Positions 9,675 to 18,205 of a DNA stretch of 64,000 nt are shown piece after piece (the stretch's first letter is position 1; each line of letters begins with the position of its first letter). The notes below the pieces were generated by a model. It saw only the letters and a program-made list of their open reading frames with translations, was not told the origin of the DNA and made no database searches. Position numbers and translations under genes: made by a program. Source of the DNA: Arthrobacter sp. Soil763 (GTDB lineage: Bacteria; Actinomycetota; Actinomycetes; Actinomycetales; Micrococcaceae); contig NZ_LMSH01000004.1 in NCBI RefSeq assembly GCF_001428365.1, positions 62,001 through 126,000 of the forward strand. The letters run 5' to 3'.

Positions 9675-10442
9675 ATGGCAACCCGTCGTCCCAAGGTCCC
9701 CCGGGCCGCTGCCGGGACCCCGAAGGCTGCGGACCCCCAGCACGCGGACCCCGCCGGCGGCGACGTGATCCGTGCCGATTTCGGCGCCCCGCGGCACGCC
9801 CCCGGCGCAGCAGGCCCGACCCACGACGGCGGACACAGCGCCGGCCACGACGGCGGACCCCGTGGTGCCGAACCGCCCGCCCGGACGCCCGGCCGGCCAG
9901 CTGCCGCCCCGCACGGCGCCGCCCGCGCCGTCGCCGGCTCCGCTGGGGCTTTCAGCACCGCCCCCGGGGCGTCCGGAGCCGCGTCCGGCCCCCGCGCCGG
10001 CACAGCCACCGCCGCCCCGGCGGAACCCGGGACCGCCGACGAGCTGGACCCGGTCCCGGCCAAAGCGTTCTCCGGACGGTTGCTGGCTCTTGGCCTGGTC
10101 ATGATCGCCATCACCATCATGCTGGCCCCCACGGTCCGGATCTTCGTCGAGAAACGGGCCGAGATCGCCGAGTTGCAGGCCGATATCGAGGCCCGGCAGG
10201 CCCAGCAGACGGACCTGAAACGGCAGGTCTCGCGCTGGCAGGACCCCAACTACGTCAAGCAGCAGGCGCGCGACCGGATTAACATGGTTATGCCCGGCGA
10301 GACCGGCTACTGGGTTTACGGCAGCGATCTGCCCGCCGCCACCTCCGGTGCCGGCGCCGCAGCCGGCTCAGCACAGGACCCGGCCAACCTGCCCTGGGTG
10401 GATTCCCTCTGGGACTCCATCCGGCGGTCGGCCACAGACTAG
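9675..10442 (+). CDS. Septum formation initiator, FtsB/DivIC family
   Basis: Bitopic cell-division protein, 255 aa. GAAGGAGTGAC precedes the ATG. The first ~130 residues are Pro/Ala/Gly-rich and probably disordered in the cytoplasm. One membrane segment follows (about residues 134-155, LALGLVMIAITIMLA), then a coiled coil (EKRAEIAELQADIEARQAQ) and the conserved DivIC end (DPNYVKQQARDRINMVMPGE). It lies between eno and DUF501, as in many Actinobacteria. Expected partners are the FtsQ/FtsL divisome complex (family knowledge). Confidence 0.9.
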   Translation: MATRRPKVPRAAAGTPKAADPQHADPAGGDVIRADFGAPRHAPGAAGPTHDGGHSAGHDGGPRGAEPPARTPGRPAAAPHGAARAVAGSAGAFSTAPGASGAASGPRAGTATAAPAEPGTADELDPVPAKAFSGRLLALGLVMIAITIMLAPTVRIFVEKRAEIAELQADIEARQAQQTDLKRQVSRWQDPNYVKQQARDRINMVMPGETGYWVYGSDLPAATSGAGAAAGSAQDPANLPWVDSLWDSIRRSATD

Positions 10443-10508
10443 GAGCGGCGCCCGCCGCCGGACTGCCGCGCCCCGGCAGTCCCAACAGGGCAGGAAGGTG
10501 CCGCGCCA

Positions 10509-11240
10509 GTGGACGAGAACCGAATGGATGACCCCCGTACCGTGAAGCCCGCCGAGGCGGGGTCCGGCCCGACAACAGGGGAGTCCCGCCAGCCGTCGGC
10601 CCGCGACCTGGACGTGCTCAGCCGCCAGCTGGGCCGGCCGGTGCGCGACGTCGTCGAAATCCCGGCCCGCTGCGTCTGCGGCAACCCCCTGGTCGCGGCC
10701 ACCTCGCCGCGGCTGAGCAACGGCACGCCGTTTCCCACCACCTACTACCTGACCCATCCGGTCATCACCTCCGCGGTCTCGCGGCTGGAAGCGGACGGGC
10801 TGATGAACGCGATGAACGACCGGCTTGGCGCGGACACGGCGCTGGCGGCGGACTACCGTGCCGCCCACGAGGCCTACCTGCAGGCCCGCGCCGAGATCGG
10901 CGCCCGCGCCGGCGTCGGGGCCGTACCCGAAATCGACGGGATCTCCGCCGGCGGGATGCCGTCCCGGGTCAAGTGCCTGCACGTGCTCGTCGGCCATTCC
11001 CTTGCCGCCGGACCGGGCGTCAACCCGCTCGGCGACGAGGCCATCGCCGGCATCAGCGAATGGTGGACCCGCGACCGCTGCTACTGCGACGGCGCGTGGG
11101 ACACCGCCGGGGAAGCCCCCTCGCGGGACCTGAGCCGGCACGGCCCGCAGGGGCTGCCGGAGATCGTCGGCCGGCCCGCGCCGGTCCGGAAAAACCGCGC
11201 AGCCGACGGCGCCGCCGGCACCAAAGGGAGCGGCCAGTGA
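10509..11240 (+). CDS. DUF501 domain-containing protein
   Basis: Protein of unknown function, 243 aa, from an Actinobacteria-specific family. The GTG start lies 10 nt after GCAGGAAGG; ATG at 10524 is an in-frame alternative. Landmarks are the Cys-bearing RCVCGNPLVAATSPRL, TTYYLTHPV, GGMPSRVKCLHVLVGH and DRCYCDGAW. These conserved Cys and His residues could bind a metal (inference). The stop overlaps the ppx start (GTGA), and divIC-DUF501-ppx form a conserved operon. Confidence 0.9.
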   Translation: MDENRMDDPRTVKPAEAGSGPTTGESRQPSARDLDVLSRQLGRPVRDVVEIPARCVCGNPLVAATSPRLSNGTPFPTTYYLTHPVITSAVSRLEADGLMNAMNDRLGADTALAADYRAAHEAYLQARAEIGARAGVGAVPEIDGISAGGMPSRVKCLHVLVGHSLAAGPGVNPLGDEAIAGISEWWTRDRCYCDGAWDTAGEAPSRDLSRHGPQGLPEIVGRPAPVRKNRAADGAAGTKGSGQ

Positions 11241-12184
11241 CCCGCGTGGCCGCGATCGACTGCGGCACCAACTCCATCCGCCTGCTCATTGCCGACGTCG
11301 ACGCCGGCGGGGACAGCCCGAAGCTCACGGACATCGTCCGCGAAATGCGGGTGGTCCGCCTGGGCCAGGGCGTCGACGCCACCGGCGAGTTCGCCCCGGA
11401 GGCGTTGGACCGCACCCTGGCGGCCACCGCCGACTACGCCGAACTGATCCGCCGGCACGGCGCCGAGCGGGTACGCTTCGTCGCGACCTCCGCCACCCGG
11501 GATGCCAGCAACCGTCAGGTCTTCATCGACGGCGTCCGCGGACTGCTCGGCGTCGAGCCCGAGGTGATCAGCGGCGATGAGGAAGCGGCCCTCTCCTTCG
11601 CCGGGGCCAGCAGCGTGCTGCCCTCCCGCGGCAAGGACCCGGTGCTCGTCGTGGACCTTGGCGGCGGCAGCACCGAATTCGTCCTCGGCGACGCGGACGG
11701 CGTGATCGCCGCGAAATCGGTCGACGTCGGCTGCGTCCGGATGACCGAACGGCACCTCAGGACGGACCCGCCGACGGCGGAGCAGATCGCCGCCGCCGAG
11801 GCCGACGTCGACGCCGCCATCGGCGAGGCCGCGCAGACGGTCCCGCTCGAGCGCGCCACCGCCGTCGTCGGCGTCGCAGGCTCCGTCACCACCATCACCG
11901 CCCACGCCCTGGGCCTGGACGAATACTCCGCCGCGGCCATCCACGGCACCGAACTGGACCTCGCCACCGCCCGGGCGGCCTGCACCTCACTGCTGCACCT
12001 GCGCCGGGACGAACGGGCCGCGCTGCCCTACATGCATCCCGGACGGGTGGACGTGATCGGTGCCGGCGGGCTCGTCTGGCGGCGGGTGCTGGAGCGCCTG
12101 GCCGACGTCACGCAGGGCCGCATCGCGACCGCCGTGACGAGCGAACACGATATTCTTGACGGGATTGCCCTGAGCATCAGCTGA
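11237..12184 (+). CDS. ppx: Exopolyphosphatase, Ppx/GppA family
   Basis: Sugar-kinase/actin-fold phosphatase acting on polyphosphate or (p)ppGpp, 315 aa: the short two-domain form without the C-terminal HD domain of E. coli PPX. The GTG at 11237 overlaps the DUF501 stop and has AAGGGAG upstream. The two nucleotide-binding loops are visible as AAIDCGTNSIRLLIAD and VVDLGGGSTEF. Whether it cleaves polyP or pppGpp cannot be told from the sequence. Confidence 0.92.
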   Translation: MTRVAAIDCGTNSIRLLIADVDAGGDSPKLTDIVREMRVVRLGQGVDATGEFAPEALDRTLAATADYAELIRRHGAERVRFVATSATRDASNRQVFIDGVRGLLGVEPEVISGDEEAALSFAGASSVLPSRGKDPVLVVDLGGGSTEFVLGDADGVIAAKSVDVGCVRMTERHLRTDPPTAEQIAAAEADVDAAIGEAAQTVPLERATAVVGVAGSVTTITAHALGLDEYSAAAIHGTELDLATARAACTSLLHLRRDERAALPYMHPGRVDVIGAGGLVWRRVLERLADVTQGRIATAVTSEHDILDGIALSIS

Positions 12185-12209
12185 CCCTGCGCCCGCACCG
12201 GGCGTCTCC

Positions 12210-12228
12210 GGCGCCGCCCCGCGGCGCC
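12210..12228. terminator. Possible terminator hairpin after ppx
   Basis: GGCGCCG and CGGCGCC form a 7-bp GC stem around a 5-nt loop, 26 nt after the ppx stop, with no T-run. Weak candidate. Confidence 0.3.
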
Positions 12229-12334
12229 ACGGGAGAACTCCGTCGGCACTCCTGCCAGGGGCCTGCCGGCACGCCTCACCCGGCTCCGGGCCGCCTGCCG
12301 ACCGCTCCCACGCCATACCGCCGATTGGACCCGA

Positions 12335-13786
12335 ATGACCAGAGCAACAGCCCGGTACCGCCGGACCGCCTCCGCGCTGATGGCCCTCGCCCTGACCGGC
12401 ACCTTCGCGGTGGGCTCCCTGCCCGCTGCGCCCGCAGCCCACGCCGACAGCACCCGGGACAAGGAATACTGGCTGGCCGGATCCGGCATCAAGAAAGCCT
12501 GGGAGGTGTCCAAGGGCGCCAACGTCAAGGTCGCCGTCATCGACAGCGGGGTGGACGGCAAACACCCCGACCTCAAGGGCGTGGTCTCCGGCGGCACCGA
12601 CGTGTCCGGCGCCGGGGCCGCCGACGGGCAGAAGAGCATCGGCGGCACCCCCGAGCACGGCACCCTGGTCGCCACCATGCTGGCCGGCCGCGGGCACCAG
12701 CCGAAGAAGTCGAAGTCCAAGTCCGCCACCGGCCCTGACGGGATCATCGGCGTCGCGCCCGAGGCCCAGATCCTCTCCGTTTCGACCTGGCTGGGCTCGG
12801 CCAACCCCGGCGGTAAAAGCGACCTGGACCAGATTCCCGAGGCGGTCCGCTGGGCCGTGGACAGCGGCGCCCAGGTCATCAACATCTCGCTCGGCAGCAC
12901 CTCGCCGGAATGGCCGCAAAGCTGGGACGCGGCCTTCCTGTATGCCGAGCAGAAGGACGTGGTCATTGTCTGCGCGGCCGGCAACCGGCTGGGCGGCAAC
13001 ATCCAGGTCGGCGCCCCGGCCACCATCCCGGGCGTGCTGACGGTCGCCGGCCTGAACCGTAAGGGCGTGGCGAGTATCGACTCCTCGTCCCAGGGCATCA
13101 GCATCGGCGTTGCCGCACCGGCCGAGGACCTGGTCGGCGGGCTGCCTGGCGGCGGCTACGCCGAATGGGCCGGCACCTCGGGCGCCACCCCGATCGTCGC
13201 CGGCGTCGCGGCCCTGATCCGGTCCAAGTGGCCGGACATGCCCGCGAGCCAGGTCATCAACCGCATCGTCAGCACCGCCAAGGACGCCGGAGCCCCCGGC
13301 AAGGACCCGCTGTACGGCTACGGTGTGCTCAATGCCGAAGCCGCGCTGAAGGACGACGTGCCCGAAACCAAGGTCAACCCGCTGGGAACGATCTCCGACT
13401 GGATCCGCGTCCACCGCCGGGGCAACCCCGTCGGCAGTACCGCCACCCCCGCGCCCGCACCCTCCAGCGCGGCGCCCACACTGCCCGAGGCCACAGTGCC
13501 GGTCGCGCAGGCGCCCTCGCCGGCCGACAGCGCGGTCCCGGCCATGGTCGTCCTCGGTTTCGGCGCCCTGTTCGTCTGCATCATCGCCGGCGCCGCCATC
13601 CAGCTCCGGCGGGTGGTCCGCGGGGCCGCGGGCCCGGCCGGCGGCGACCCGGAAGCTGGCCCGGAGGACGGCGGCGCGGACGGTCCGGCACCCGGTCCGG
13701 CAGCCAACGGAACGGACGGGCCGGAACCGGGCCCCGCAGCCGGACACACCACTGTTACGGCGAAAAGTCCCACACCGGGCAGTTAG
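12335..13786 (+). CDS. Secreted, membrane-anchored S8 serine protease (mycosin-like)
   Basis: Subtilisin-family protease, 483 aa. An N-terminal signal peptide (basic MTRATARYRR, hydrophobic core, cleavage near AHA) is followed by the S8 catalytic domain: Asp in VAVIDSGVDG, His in EHGTLVATMLAG and Ser in GTSGATPIVAGVAALI. A Pro/Ala-rich linker leads to a C-terminal membrane helix (about residues 405-428) and a charged Gly/Pro/Glu-rich cytoplasmic tail. This layout matches mycosins of type VII secretion, but no ESX component is in the window, so the partner is unknown. There is no strong ribosome binding site before the ATG. Confidence 0.9.
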   Translation: MTRATARYRRTASALMALALTGTFAVGSLPAAPAAHADSTRDKEYWLAGSGIKKAWEVSKGANVKVAVIDSGVDGKHPDLKGVVSGGTDVSGAGAADGQKSIGGTPEHGTLVATMLAGRGHQPKKSKSKSATGPDGIIGVAPEAQILSVSTWLGSANPGGKSDLDQIPEAVRWAVDSGAQVINISLGSTSPEWPQSWDAAFLYAEQKDVVIVCAAGNRLGGNIQVGAPATIPGVLTVAGLNRKGVASIDSSSQGISIGVAAPAEDLVGGLPGGGYAEWAGTSGATPIVAGVAALIRSKWPDMPASQVINRIVSTAKDAGAPGKDPLYGYGVLNAEAALKDDVPETKVNPLGTISDWIRVHRRGNPVGSTATPAPAPSSAAPTLPEATVPVAQAPSPADSAVPAMVVLGFGALFVCIIAGAAIQLRRVVRGAAGPAGGDPEAGPEDGGADGPAPGPAANGTDGPEPGPAAGHTTVTAKSPTPGS

Positions 13787-13814
13787 TGAAGGTTTTCACA
13801 AACTGCGGTATTCT
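13785..13814 (+). promoter_or_regulatory. ndh promoter with CRP/GlxR-like site
   Basis: AGTGA-N6-TCACA occupies 13785-13800, nine of ten positions of the TGTGA-N6-TCACA consensus. A -10 box TATTCT lies at 13809-13814. The start point expected 6-7 nt downstream is the ndh ATG itself, and no Shine-Dalgarno is present, so the transcript is probably leaderless. The site covers the -35 position, which would suit repression (inference). Confidence 0.6.
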
Positions 13815-13820
13815 TGAGCC

Positions 13821-15269
13821 ATGGCATCCACTCCTCAGCTCCAGGACCGTCCCAGGGTACTCGTCGTCGGCGGCGGGTACGTCGGCCTGTACGTAGCCCT
13901 CAAACTGCAGAAGAAGATCGCTAACGCCGGTGGCATCGTCACCGTCGTTGATCCGCTGCCCTACATGACCTACCAGCCCTTCCTCCCCGAAGTGGCCGGC
14001 GGCAACATCGAGGCACGCCACGCCGTGGTCTCGCACCGCCAGCACCTCAAGCAGACCGAACTGATCCAGGGCCGCGTCCTGTCGATCGACCACGAGAACC
14101 GCAAGGCTGTGGTCGCCCCGACCGACGGCGGCCAGAACTTCGAGGTTCCCTACTTCGACGTCGTCCTGGCAGCCGGCGCCATCACCCGCACCTTCCCGAT
14201 CAAGGGCCTCGCGGACAAGGGCATCGGCCTGAAGACCATCGAGGAAGCCGTTGCGCTGCGCAACAGCGTGCTCGAACGCATCGAAGCCGGTTCGCTGATG
14301 ACCGACCCGGCCGAGCGCGCCCGTGCCCTGACGTTCGTCGTCGTCGGCGGCGGCTTCGCCGGCATCGAATGCATCACCGAAATGGAAGACCTGGCCCGCG
14401 CCGCGGTCAAGAACAACCCGCGCGTCACGCAGGAGGAAGTCCGCTTCGTCCTGGTCGAGGCGATGGGCCGGATCATGCCCGAGGTCACCGCGCAGCAGGC
14501 CGAATGGGTGGTGGAACACCTGCGCAGCCGTGGCATCGAGGTGCTGCTGAACACCTCGCTGGACAGCGCCGAGGGCTCCCTCAAGCTCATCAACCTGCCG
14601 GACAAGACCCCGGCGCAGGAATTCGAGTCCGACACCCTGGTCTGGACTGCCGGCGTACAGGCCAACCCGATGGTGCGCTCCACCGACTTCCCGCTCGAAC
14701 CGCGCGGCCGCGTCCGGGTCCTCCCGGACCTGCGGATCGCCGGTGACGAGGGCATCGTCGAGAACGCCTGGGCCGCCGGTGACATCGCCGCCGTTCCGGA
14801 CCTCTCGGGCGGCGGACTGCCCGACGGAACCTGCGTCCCGAACGCCCAGCACGCGCTGCGCCAGGCCAAGCGCCTTGCCAAGAACCTGTGGGCCTCCCGC
14901 TGGGACAAGGAACTCAAGGACTACAAGCACAAGAACCTGGGCGCCGTCGCCGGCTTCGGCGAATGGAAGGGCGTCGCGAACATCAACCTGCTCGGACGCA
15001 TTGGCCTCAAGGGCCCGCTGGCCTGGCTCGCGCACCGCGGCTACCACGGCCTGGCCATGCCGACCTTCGAGCGCAAGATCCGCGTCATCACCGGCTGGTT
15101 CTGGCAGCTCTTCCTGGGCCGCGACACCACCCAGTTGATGGACCTGGACAACCCCCGCGGAGCCTTCGTGGCCGCGGCCACCCCGGCCCCGAAGCCCGCC
15201 GCGGCTCCCGAGGCCGGCAAGCCGGCCGCGGCTCCCGCCAAGGAACCGGTCAAGGTGGACGCCAAGTAG
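13821..15269 (+). CDS. ndh: Type II NADH dehydrogenase
   Basis: Peripheral membrane, single-subunit NADH:quinone oxidoreductase (non-proton-pumping), 482 aa. The N-terminal FAD dinucleotide-binding motif is VLVVGGGYVGLYVA and the second, NADH-binding motif is VVVGGGFAGIE near residue 175. The quinone-side signature NAQHALRQAKRLAKNL and AWAAGDIAA are present. The C-terminal amphipathic region (TGWFWQLFLGRDTTQL) is typical of membrane attachment and is followed by a Pro/Ala/Lys tail. Apparently leaderless, with a CRP-like site in its promoter. Other NAD(P)/FAD oxidoreductases are less likely given the length and motifs. Confidence 0.93.
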   Translation: MASTPQLQDRPRVLVVGGGYVGLYVALKLQKKIANAGGIVTVVDPLPYMTYQPFLPEVAGGNIEARHAVVSHRQHLKQTELIQGRVLSIDHENRKAVVAPTDGGQNFEVPYFDVVLAAGAITRTFPIKGLADKGIGLKTIEEAVALRNSVLERIEAGSLMTDPAERARALTFVVVGGGFAGIECITEMEDLARAAVKNNPRVTQEEVRFVLVEAMGRIMPEVTAQQAEWVVEHLRSRGIEVLLNTSLDSAEGSLKLINLPDKTPAQEFESDTLVWTAGVQANPMVRSTDFPLEPRGRVRVLPDLRIAGDEGIVENAWAAGDIAAVPDLSGGGLPDGTCVPNAQHALRQAKRLAKNLWASRWDKELKDYKHKNLGAVAGFGEWKGVANINLLGRIGLKGPLAWLAHRGYHGLAMPTFERKIRVITGWFWQLFLGRDTTQLMDLDNPRGAFVAAATPAPKPAAAPEAGKPAAAPAKEPVKVDAK

Positions 15270-15282
15270 CACCCTGCACCAC

Positions 15283-15326
15283 CGACGACGGCGGCCGTTC
15301 CCTTCGGGGAGCGGCCGCCGTCGTCG
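15283..15326 (+). terminator. Terminator-like hairpin after ndh
   Basis: The arms 15283-15302 and 15307-15326 (CGACGACGGCGGCCG... / ...CGGCCGCCGTCGTCG) form a ~19-bp GC stem with a small CTTC-type loop, 13 nt after the ndh stop. The T-run is poor, but the position and stability fit termination. Confidence 0.65.
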
Positions 15327-15357
15327 TTGGCGCGGACCGCCCGCCTAGACTGGGGCC

Positions 15358-16332
15358 ATGACTGGCGCTGAAAAGGACCTGAACACCCTGCTGGCGGCGA
15401 TGCGGCCGACGATCCGCGAGGGCGAGTACGTCTACGCCGTCTGGCCGGAGGGCAAGCCACTGGCCGGACACGTCGCCGCCGCCGTCCGGGAGTCCGAGGG
15501 GCTGACGGTGGTGCTGCCGCGGGCGGACGCCGACGCCCTGGGCCTGCATTACGACTACGTGGCGGCCTGGATCACCCTGCAGGTCCATTCGGCGCTGGAA
15601 GCCATCGGTCTGACCGCCGCCGTCAGCGCCGCCCTCGCCGAAGCGAAAATCAGCTGCAACGTCCTCGCCGGGTTCCACCACGACCATTTGCTGGTGCCGG
15701 TGGCCGACGCCGCGCGGGCCGTGGAGGCGCTGCACGAACTCTCCGACCGCAGCCGCTCCGCCAATGGCGCCGGGCAGCCTGCCGCGCCCCGCCTGGTGCT
15801 GCGCAGCGAAGAGCCGGCGGACCGGGCGGAGCTCCTGGCCCTCACGGCGGCCGCGTTCACGATCTCGCCGGTGACCGGCGAGCGGGTCGAGGGGGAGCCG
15901 GAGGAAGTGGAGCTGCTGCGCCGGCTCTTCAACTGCCCGGAGTACCTGCCGGAGTTCAGCATCGTCGCCGAGCTCGACGGCGAGCTGGTAGGGCACGTGA
16001 TCAGCACCCGCGGCCGGGCGGGCGAGCTGGAACTCCTGGGCCTCGGCCCGATCGGCGTGCTGCCCAGGCTGCAGCGGCACGGCATCGGCTCGGCCCTGAT
16101 GCAGGAAACCATCGACCGGGCGAACGCCGCAGGGGAGCGCGGCATCGCCCTGCTCGGCAGCCCCGACTACTACGCCCGCTTCGGCTTCGTCCCCTCCACC
16201 TCGCTCGGCGTCCAGGCCCCGGACCCTGCCTGGGGTGAGCACTTCCAGATCCTGCCGCTCGCGCTCTGGCCCGGCGGCGCGAGCGGGGTCTTCCAGTACG
16301 CGCAGCCCTTCGACGGGCCGCCGTCGGCCTAA
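15358..16332 (+). CDS. ACT domain-GNAT acetyltransferase fusion
   Basis: Two-domain protein, 324 aa. Residues ~1-130 match the small stand-alone ACT protein type (ACT_3 plus ACT_7): LNTLLAAMRPTIREGEYVYA, then HSALEAIGLTAAVSAALAE and CNVLAGFHHDHLLVPV. After a short linker, residues ~140-324 are a GNAT acetyltransferase of the YhbS-like type with the acetyl-CoA loop VLPRLQRHGIGSALMQETI and GSPDYYARFGFVPS. The ACT part would bind a small ligand, often an amino acid, and could gate the acetyltransferase (inference). Substrate unknown. It is a monocistronic gene between ndh and a tRNA; the ATG lacks a strong ribosome binding site. Confidence 0.82.
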   Translation: MTGAEKDLNTLLAAMRPTIREGEYVYAVWPEGKPLAGHVAAAVRESEGLTVVLPRADADALGLHYDYVAAWITLQVHSALEAIGLTAAVSAALAEAKISCNVLAGFHHDHLLVPVADAARAVEALHELSDRSRSANGAGQPAAPRLVLRSEEPADRAELLALTAAAFTISPVTGERVEGEPEEVELLRRLFNCPEYLPEFSIVAELDGELVGHVISTRGRAGELELLGLGPIGVLPRLQRHGIGSALMQETIDRANAAGERGIALLGSPDYYARFGFVPSTSLGVQAPDPAWGEHFQILPLALWPGGASGVFQYAQPFDGPPSA

Positions 16333-16481
16333 CGCCGTCGGCCCGGCCGCGCCGTCCGTGTGGGCCGCGCCGTCGAACCGTCCGTGAGGGGCCGCCCGGC
16401 CAGGTGGCCGCACCGCGGCGGCCATAACGCGGCGGTGGAAGCACCGCCGGCGGCGCAGGGCCGGGATACCATTGACCGGGC

Positions 16482-16555
16482 GCCCCAGTAGCCCAATTGG
16501 CAGAGGCAGCGGACTTAAAATCCGCGTGTTCAGGGTTCGAGTCCCTGCTGGGGCA
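16482..16555 (+). tRNA. tRNA-Leu (anticodon UAA), short variable loop
   Basis: Complete 74-nt cloverleaf: acceptor GCCCCAG/CTGGGGC with discriminator A, D-stem GCC/GGC, anticodon stem GCGGA/TCCGC around loop CTTAAAA (anticodon TAA), a 5-nt variable region GTGTT, and T-arm CAGGG TTCGAGT CCCTG. The CCA end is not encoded. Anticodon UAA decodes UUA/UUG leucine codons, yet the variable region is class I (short) rather than the long arm normal for tRNA-Leu. Confidence 0.9.
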
Positions 16556-16637
16556 CAATTTCTCCGGCGGCTTTGGGCTGCCCGGATTTGGGTGGACCGG
16601 GTCCCGGATTTCCTCTATGCAACGAGTGTTATAAGGA

Positions 16638-16653
16638 TGTGACCCTAGTCACT
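16638..16653 (+). promoter_or_regulatory. CRP/GlxR-like site upstream of liv binding-protein gene
   Basis: TGTGA-CCCTAG-TCACT matches the CRP/GlxR consensus TGTGA-N6-TCACA except for the last base; GTGAC/GTCAC is a perfect inverted repeat. It lies ~100 bp upstream of the substrate-binding protein start. The promoter itself is not clear. Confidence 0.5.
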
Positions 16654-16753
16654 TATGTTCGGCCTGAAATTGCATTAGCTTGAATCTAAATCAGGAACAC
16701 CTGATCTTTCGCATCAAAGGCCGTTCGCACCTTTAGATCGAGGAGACTTCTCT

Positions 16754-18106
16754 ATGACTTCAGTCCCCCAGGTGGCGCCGCGCATTGCTAAGCTCACAGC
16801 GCTCAGCATCGGCGTCGCCCTTCTGGCTACGGCTTGTGGTGGTTCGTCCAACACGCCGTCGGCAACCGGTTCGGCATCCGCCCAGGCCGCTGGCATCGCC
16901 TGCCCGGCCCCGAGCGCAACCGGCGGTGCCACCAGCTCGGCCAGCGCCGAGGGTTCCGTGCCCGCGTCCTCGACCACGACGGACACTCCGCTCAAGATTG
17001 GTTCGCTGCTGCCGACCACCGGCTCCCTGGCCTTCCTCGGCCCGCCGGAAATCGCGGGCGTTAACCTCGGCATCAAGGAAGTCAACGACGCCGGCGGCGT
17101 CCTCGGCAAGCCTGTCCAGGTCATCCACCGCGACTCCGGCGATACCAAGACCGACATCGCCACCCAGTCCACCACCGCGCTGCTCGGCCAGGGCGTGAGC
17201 GCCATCATCGGTGCCGCCTCCTCGGGCGTCTCGAAGACCGTGATCAACCAGATCACCGGTGCGGGTGTCATCCAGTTCTCGCCGGCCAACACCTCGCCGG
17301 ACTTCACCTCGTGGGACGACAAGGGCCTCTACTGGCGCACCGCCCCCTCGGATGTCCTGCAGGGCAAGGTCCTCGGCAACTACATGGCCACCTGTGGCGC
17401 CCAGACCGTTGGCATGATCGTACTGAACGACGCTTACGGCACGGGCCTGGCCAAGAATGTGAAGTCGGCCGTTGAAGCCGCCGGCGGCAAGGTTGTCGCG
17501 GAGGAGCTCTTCAACGAAGGCGACTCCCAGTTCAGCAGCCAGGTGGACAAGGTCCTCGCGGCCAAGCCGGATGCGATCGCCCTGATCACCTTCGACCAGG
17601 CCAAGAGCATCGTTCCGCTGATGACCGGCAAGGGCATCAAGCCCACGCAGATCTTCATGGTGGACGGCAACATGTCCGACTACAGCAAGGACTTCAAGGC
17701 CGGCACCCTGAAGGGGGCCCAGGGCACCATCCCGGGCACCTTCGCGAAGGACGACTTCAAGAAGAAGCTGCTCGCCATCGATCCGGCGCTGAAGGACTAC
17801 AGCTACGCCGGTGAGTCTTACGACGCCGTCAACCTGATTGCGCTGGCCTCCGAAGCGGCAAAGAGCACGAAGGGTGCCGACATCGCAAAGCAGCTCAAGG
17901 CAGTCTCCGAAGGCGGCGAGAAGTGCAACAACTTCGCCTCCTGCGTCACCCTGCTCCGCAACGGCAAGGACATCGACTACGACGGCCAGTCCGGCCCCGT
18001 ATCGTTCTCCGACGCCGGTGACCCGACGGAAGCCTACATCGGCATCTACGAGTACCAGGATGACAACAGCTACAAGCCCGTCAAGGAAGAATTCGGCAAG
18101 CTCTAA
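16754..18106 (+). CDS. Branched-chain amino acid type ABC substrate-binding lipoprotein
   Basis: Extracytoplasmic solute receptor of the LivJ/LivK (peripla_BP_6) class, 450 aa, probably serving livHMGF. The signal peptide ends in lipobox LLATAC with the lipidated Cys at about residue 28. A Ser/Ala/Thr-rich linker of ~50 residues precedes the ligand-binding fold, which begins PLKIGSLLPTTGSLAFLG and contains DSGDTKTD and IIGAASSGVSKTV. GAGGAG precedes the ATG. A terminator follows, so it is transcribed alone and convergently with livHMGF. The ligand could be branched-chain amino acids, another amino acid, or an amide. Confidence 0.9.
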   Translation: MTSVPQVAPRIAKLTALSIGVALLATACGGSSNTPSATGSASAQAAGIACPAPSATGGATSSASAEGSVPASSTTTDTPLKIGSLLPTTGSLAFLGPPEIAGVNLGIKEVNDAGGVLGKPVQVIHRDSGDTKTDIATQSTTALLGQGVSAIIGAASSGVSKTVINQITGAGVIQFSPANTSPDFTSWDDKGLYWRTAPSDVLQGKVLGNYMATCGAQTVGMIVLNDAYGTGLAKNVKSAVEAAGGKVVAEELFNEGDSQFSSQVDKVLAAKPDAIALITFDQAKSIVPLMTGKGIKPTQIFMVDGNMSDYSKDFKAGTLKGAQGTIPGTFAKDDFKKKLLAIDPALKDYSYAGESYDAVNLIALASEAAKSTKGADIAKQLKAVSEGGEKCNNFASCVTLLRNGKDIDYDGQSGPVSFSDAGDPTEAYIGIYEYQDDNSYKPVKEEFGKL

Positions 18107-18130
18107 GGCCGCCTAGCTCCTCGACAGCAA

Positions 18131-18163
18131 GAGACCCCCGTCCGGCCGGACGGGGGTCTCTTT
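18131..18163 (+). terminator. Intrinsic terminator of the binding-protein gene
   Basis: GAGACCCCCGTCCGG (18131-18145) and its exact complement (18146-18160) form a 15-bp stem that closes on itself, followed by TTT, 24 nt after the stop. Confidence 0.85.
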
Positions 18164-18205
18164 GCGTCCAGGCCCGCGGGAGCGCCGGCCGCCAGCCTCG
18201 TGGGG

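Noticed and set aside
16482..16555. tRNA as integration (att) site for a mobile element
   Set aside because: No integrase downstream and no direct repeat of the tRNA 3' end found by eye; the following genes are ordinary transport genes.
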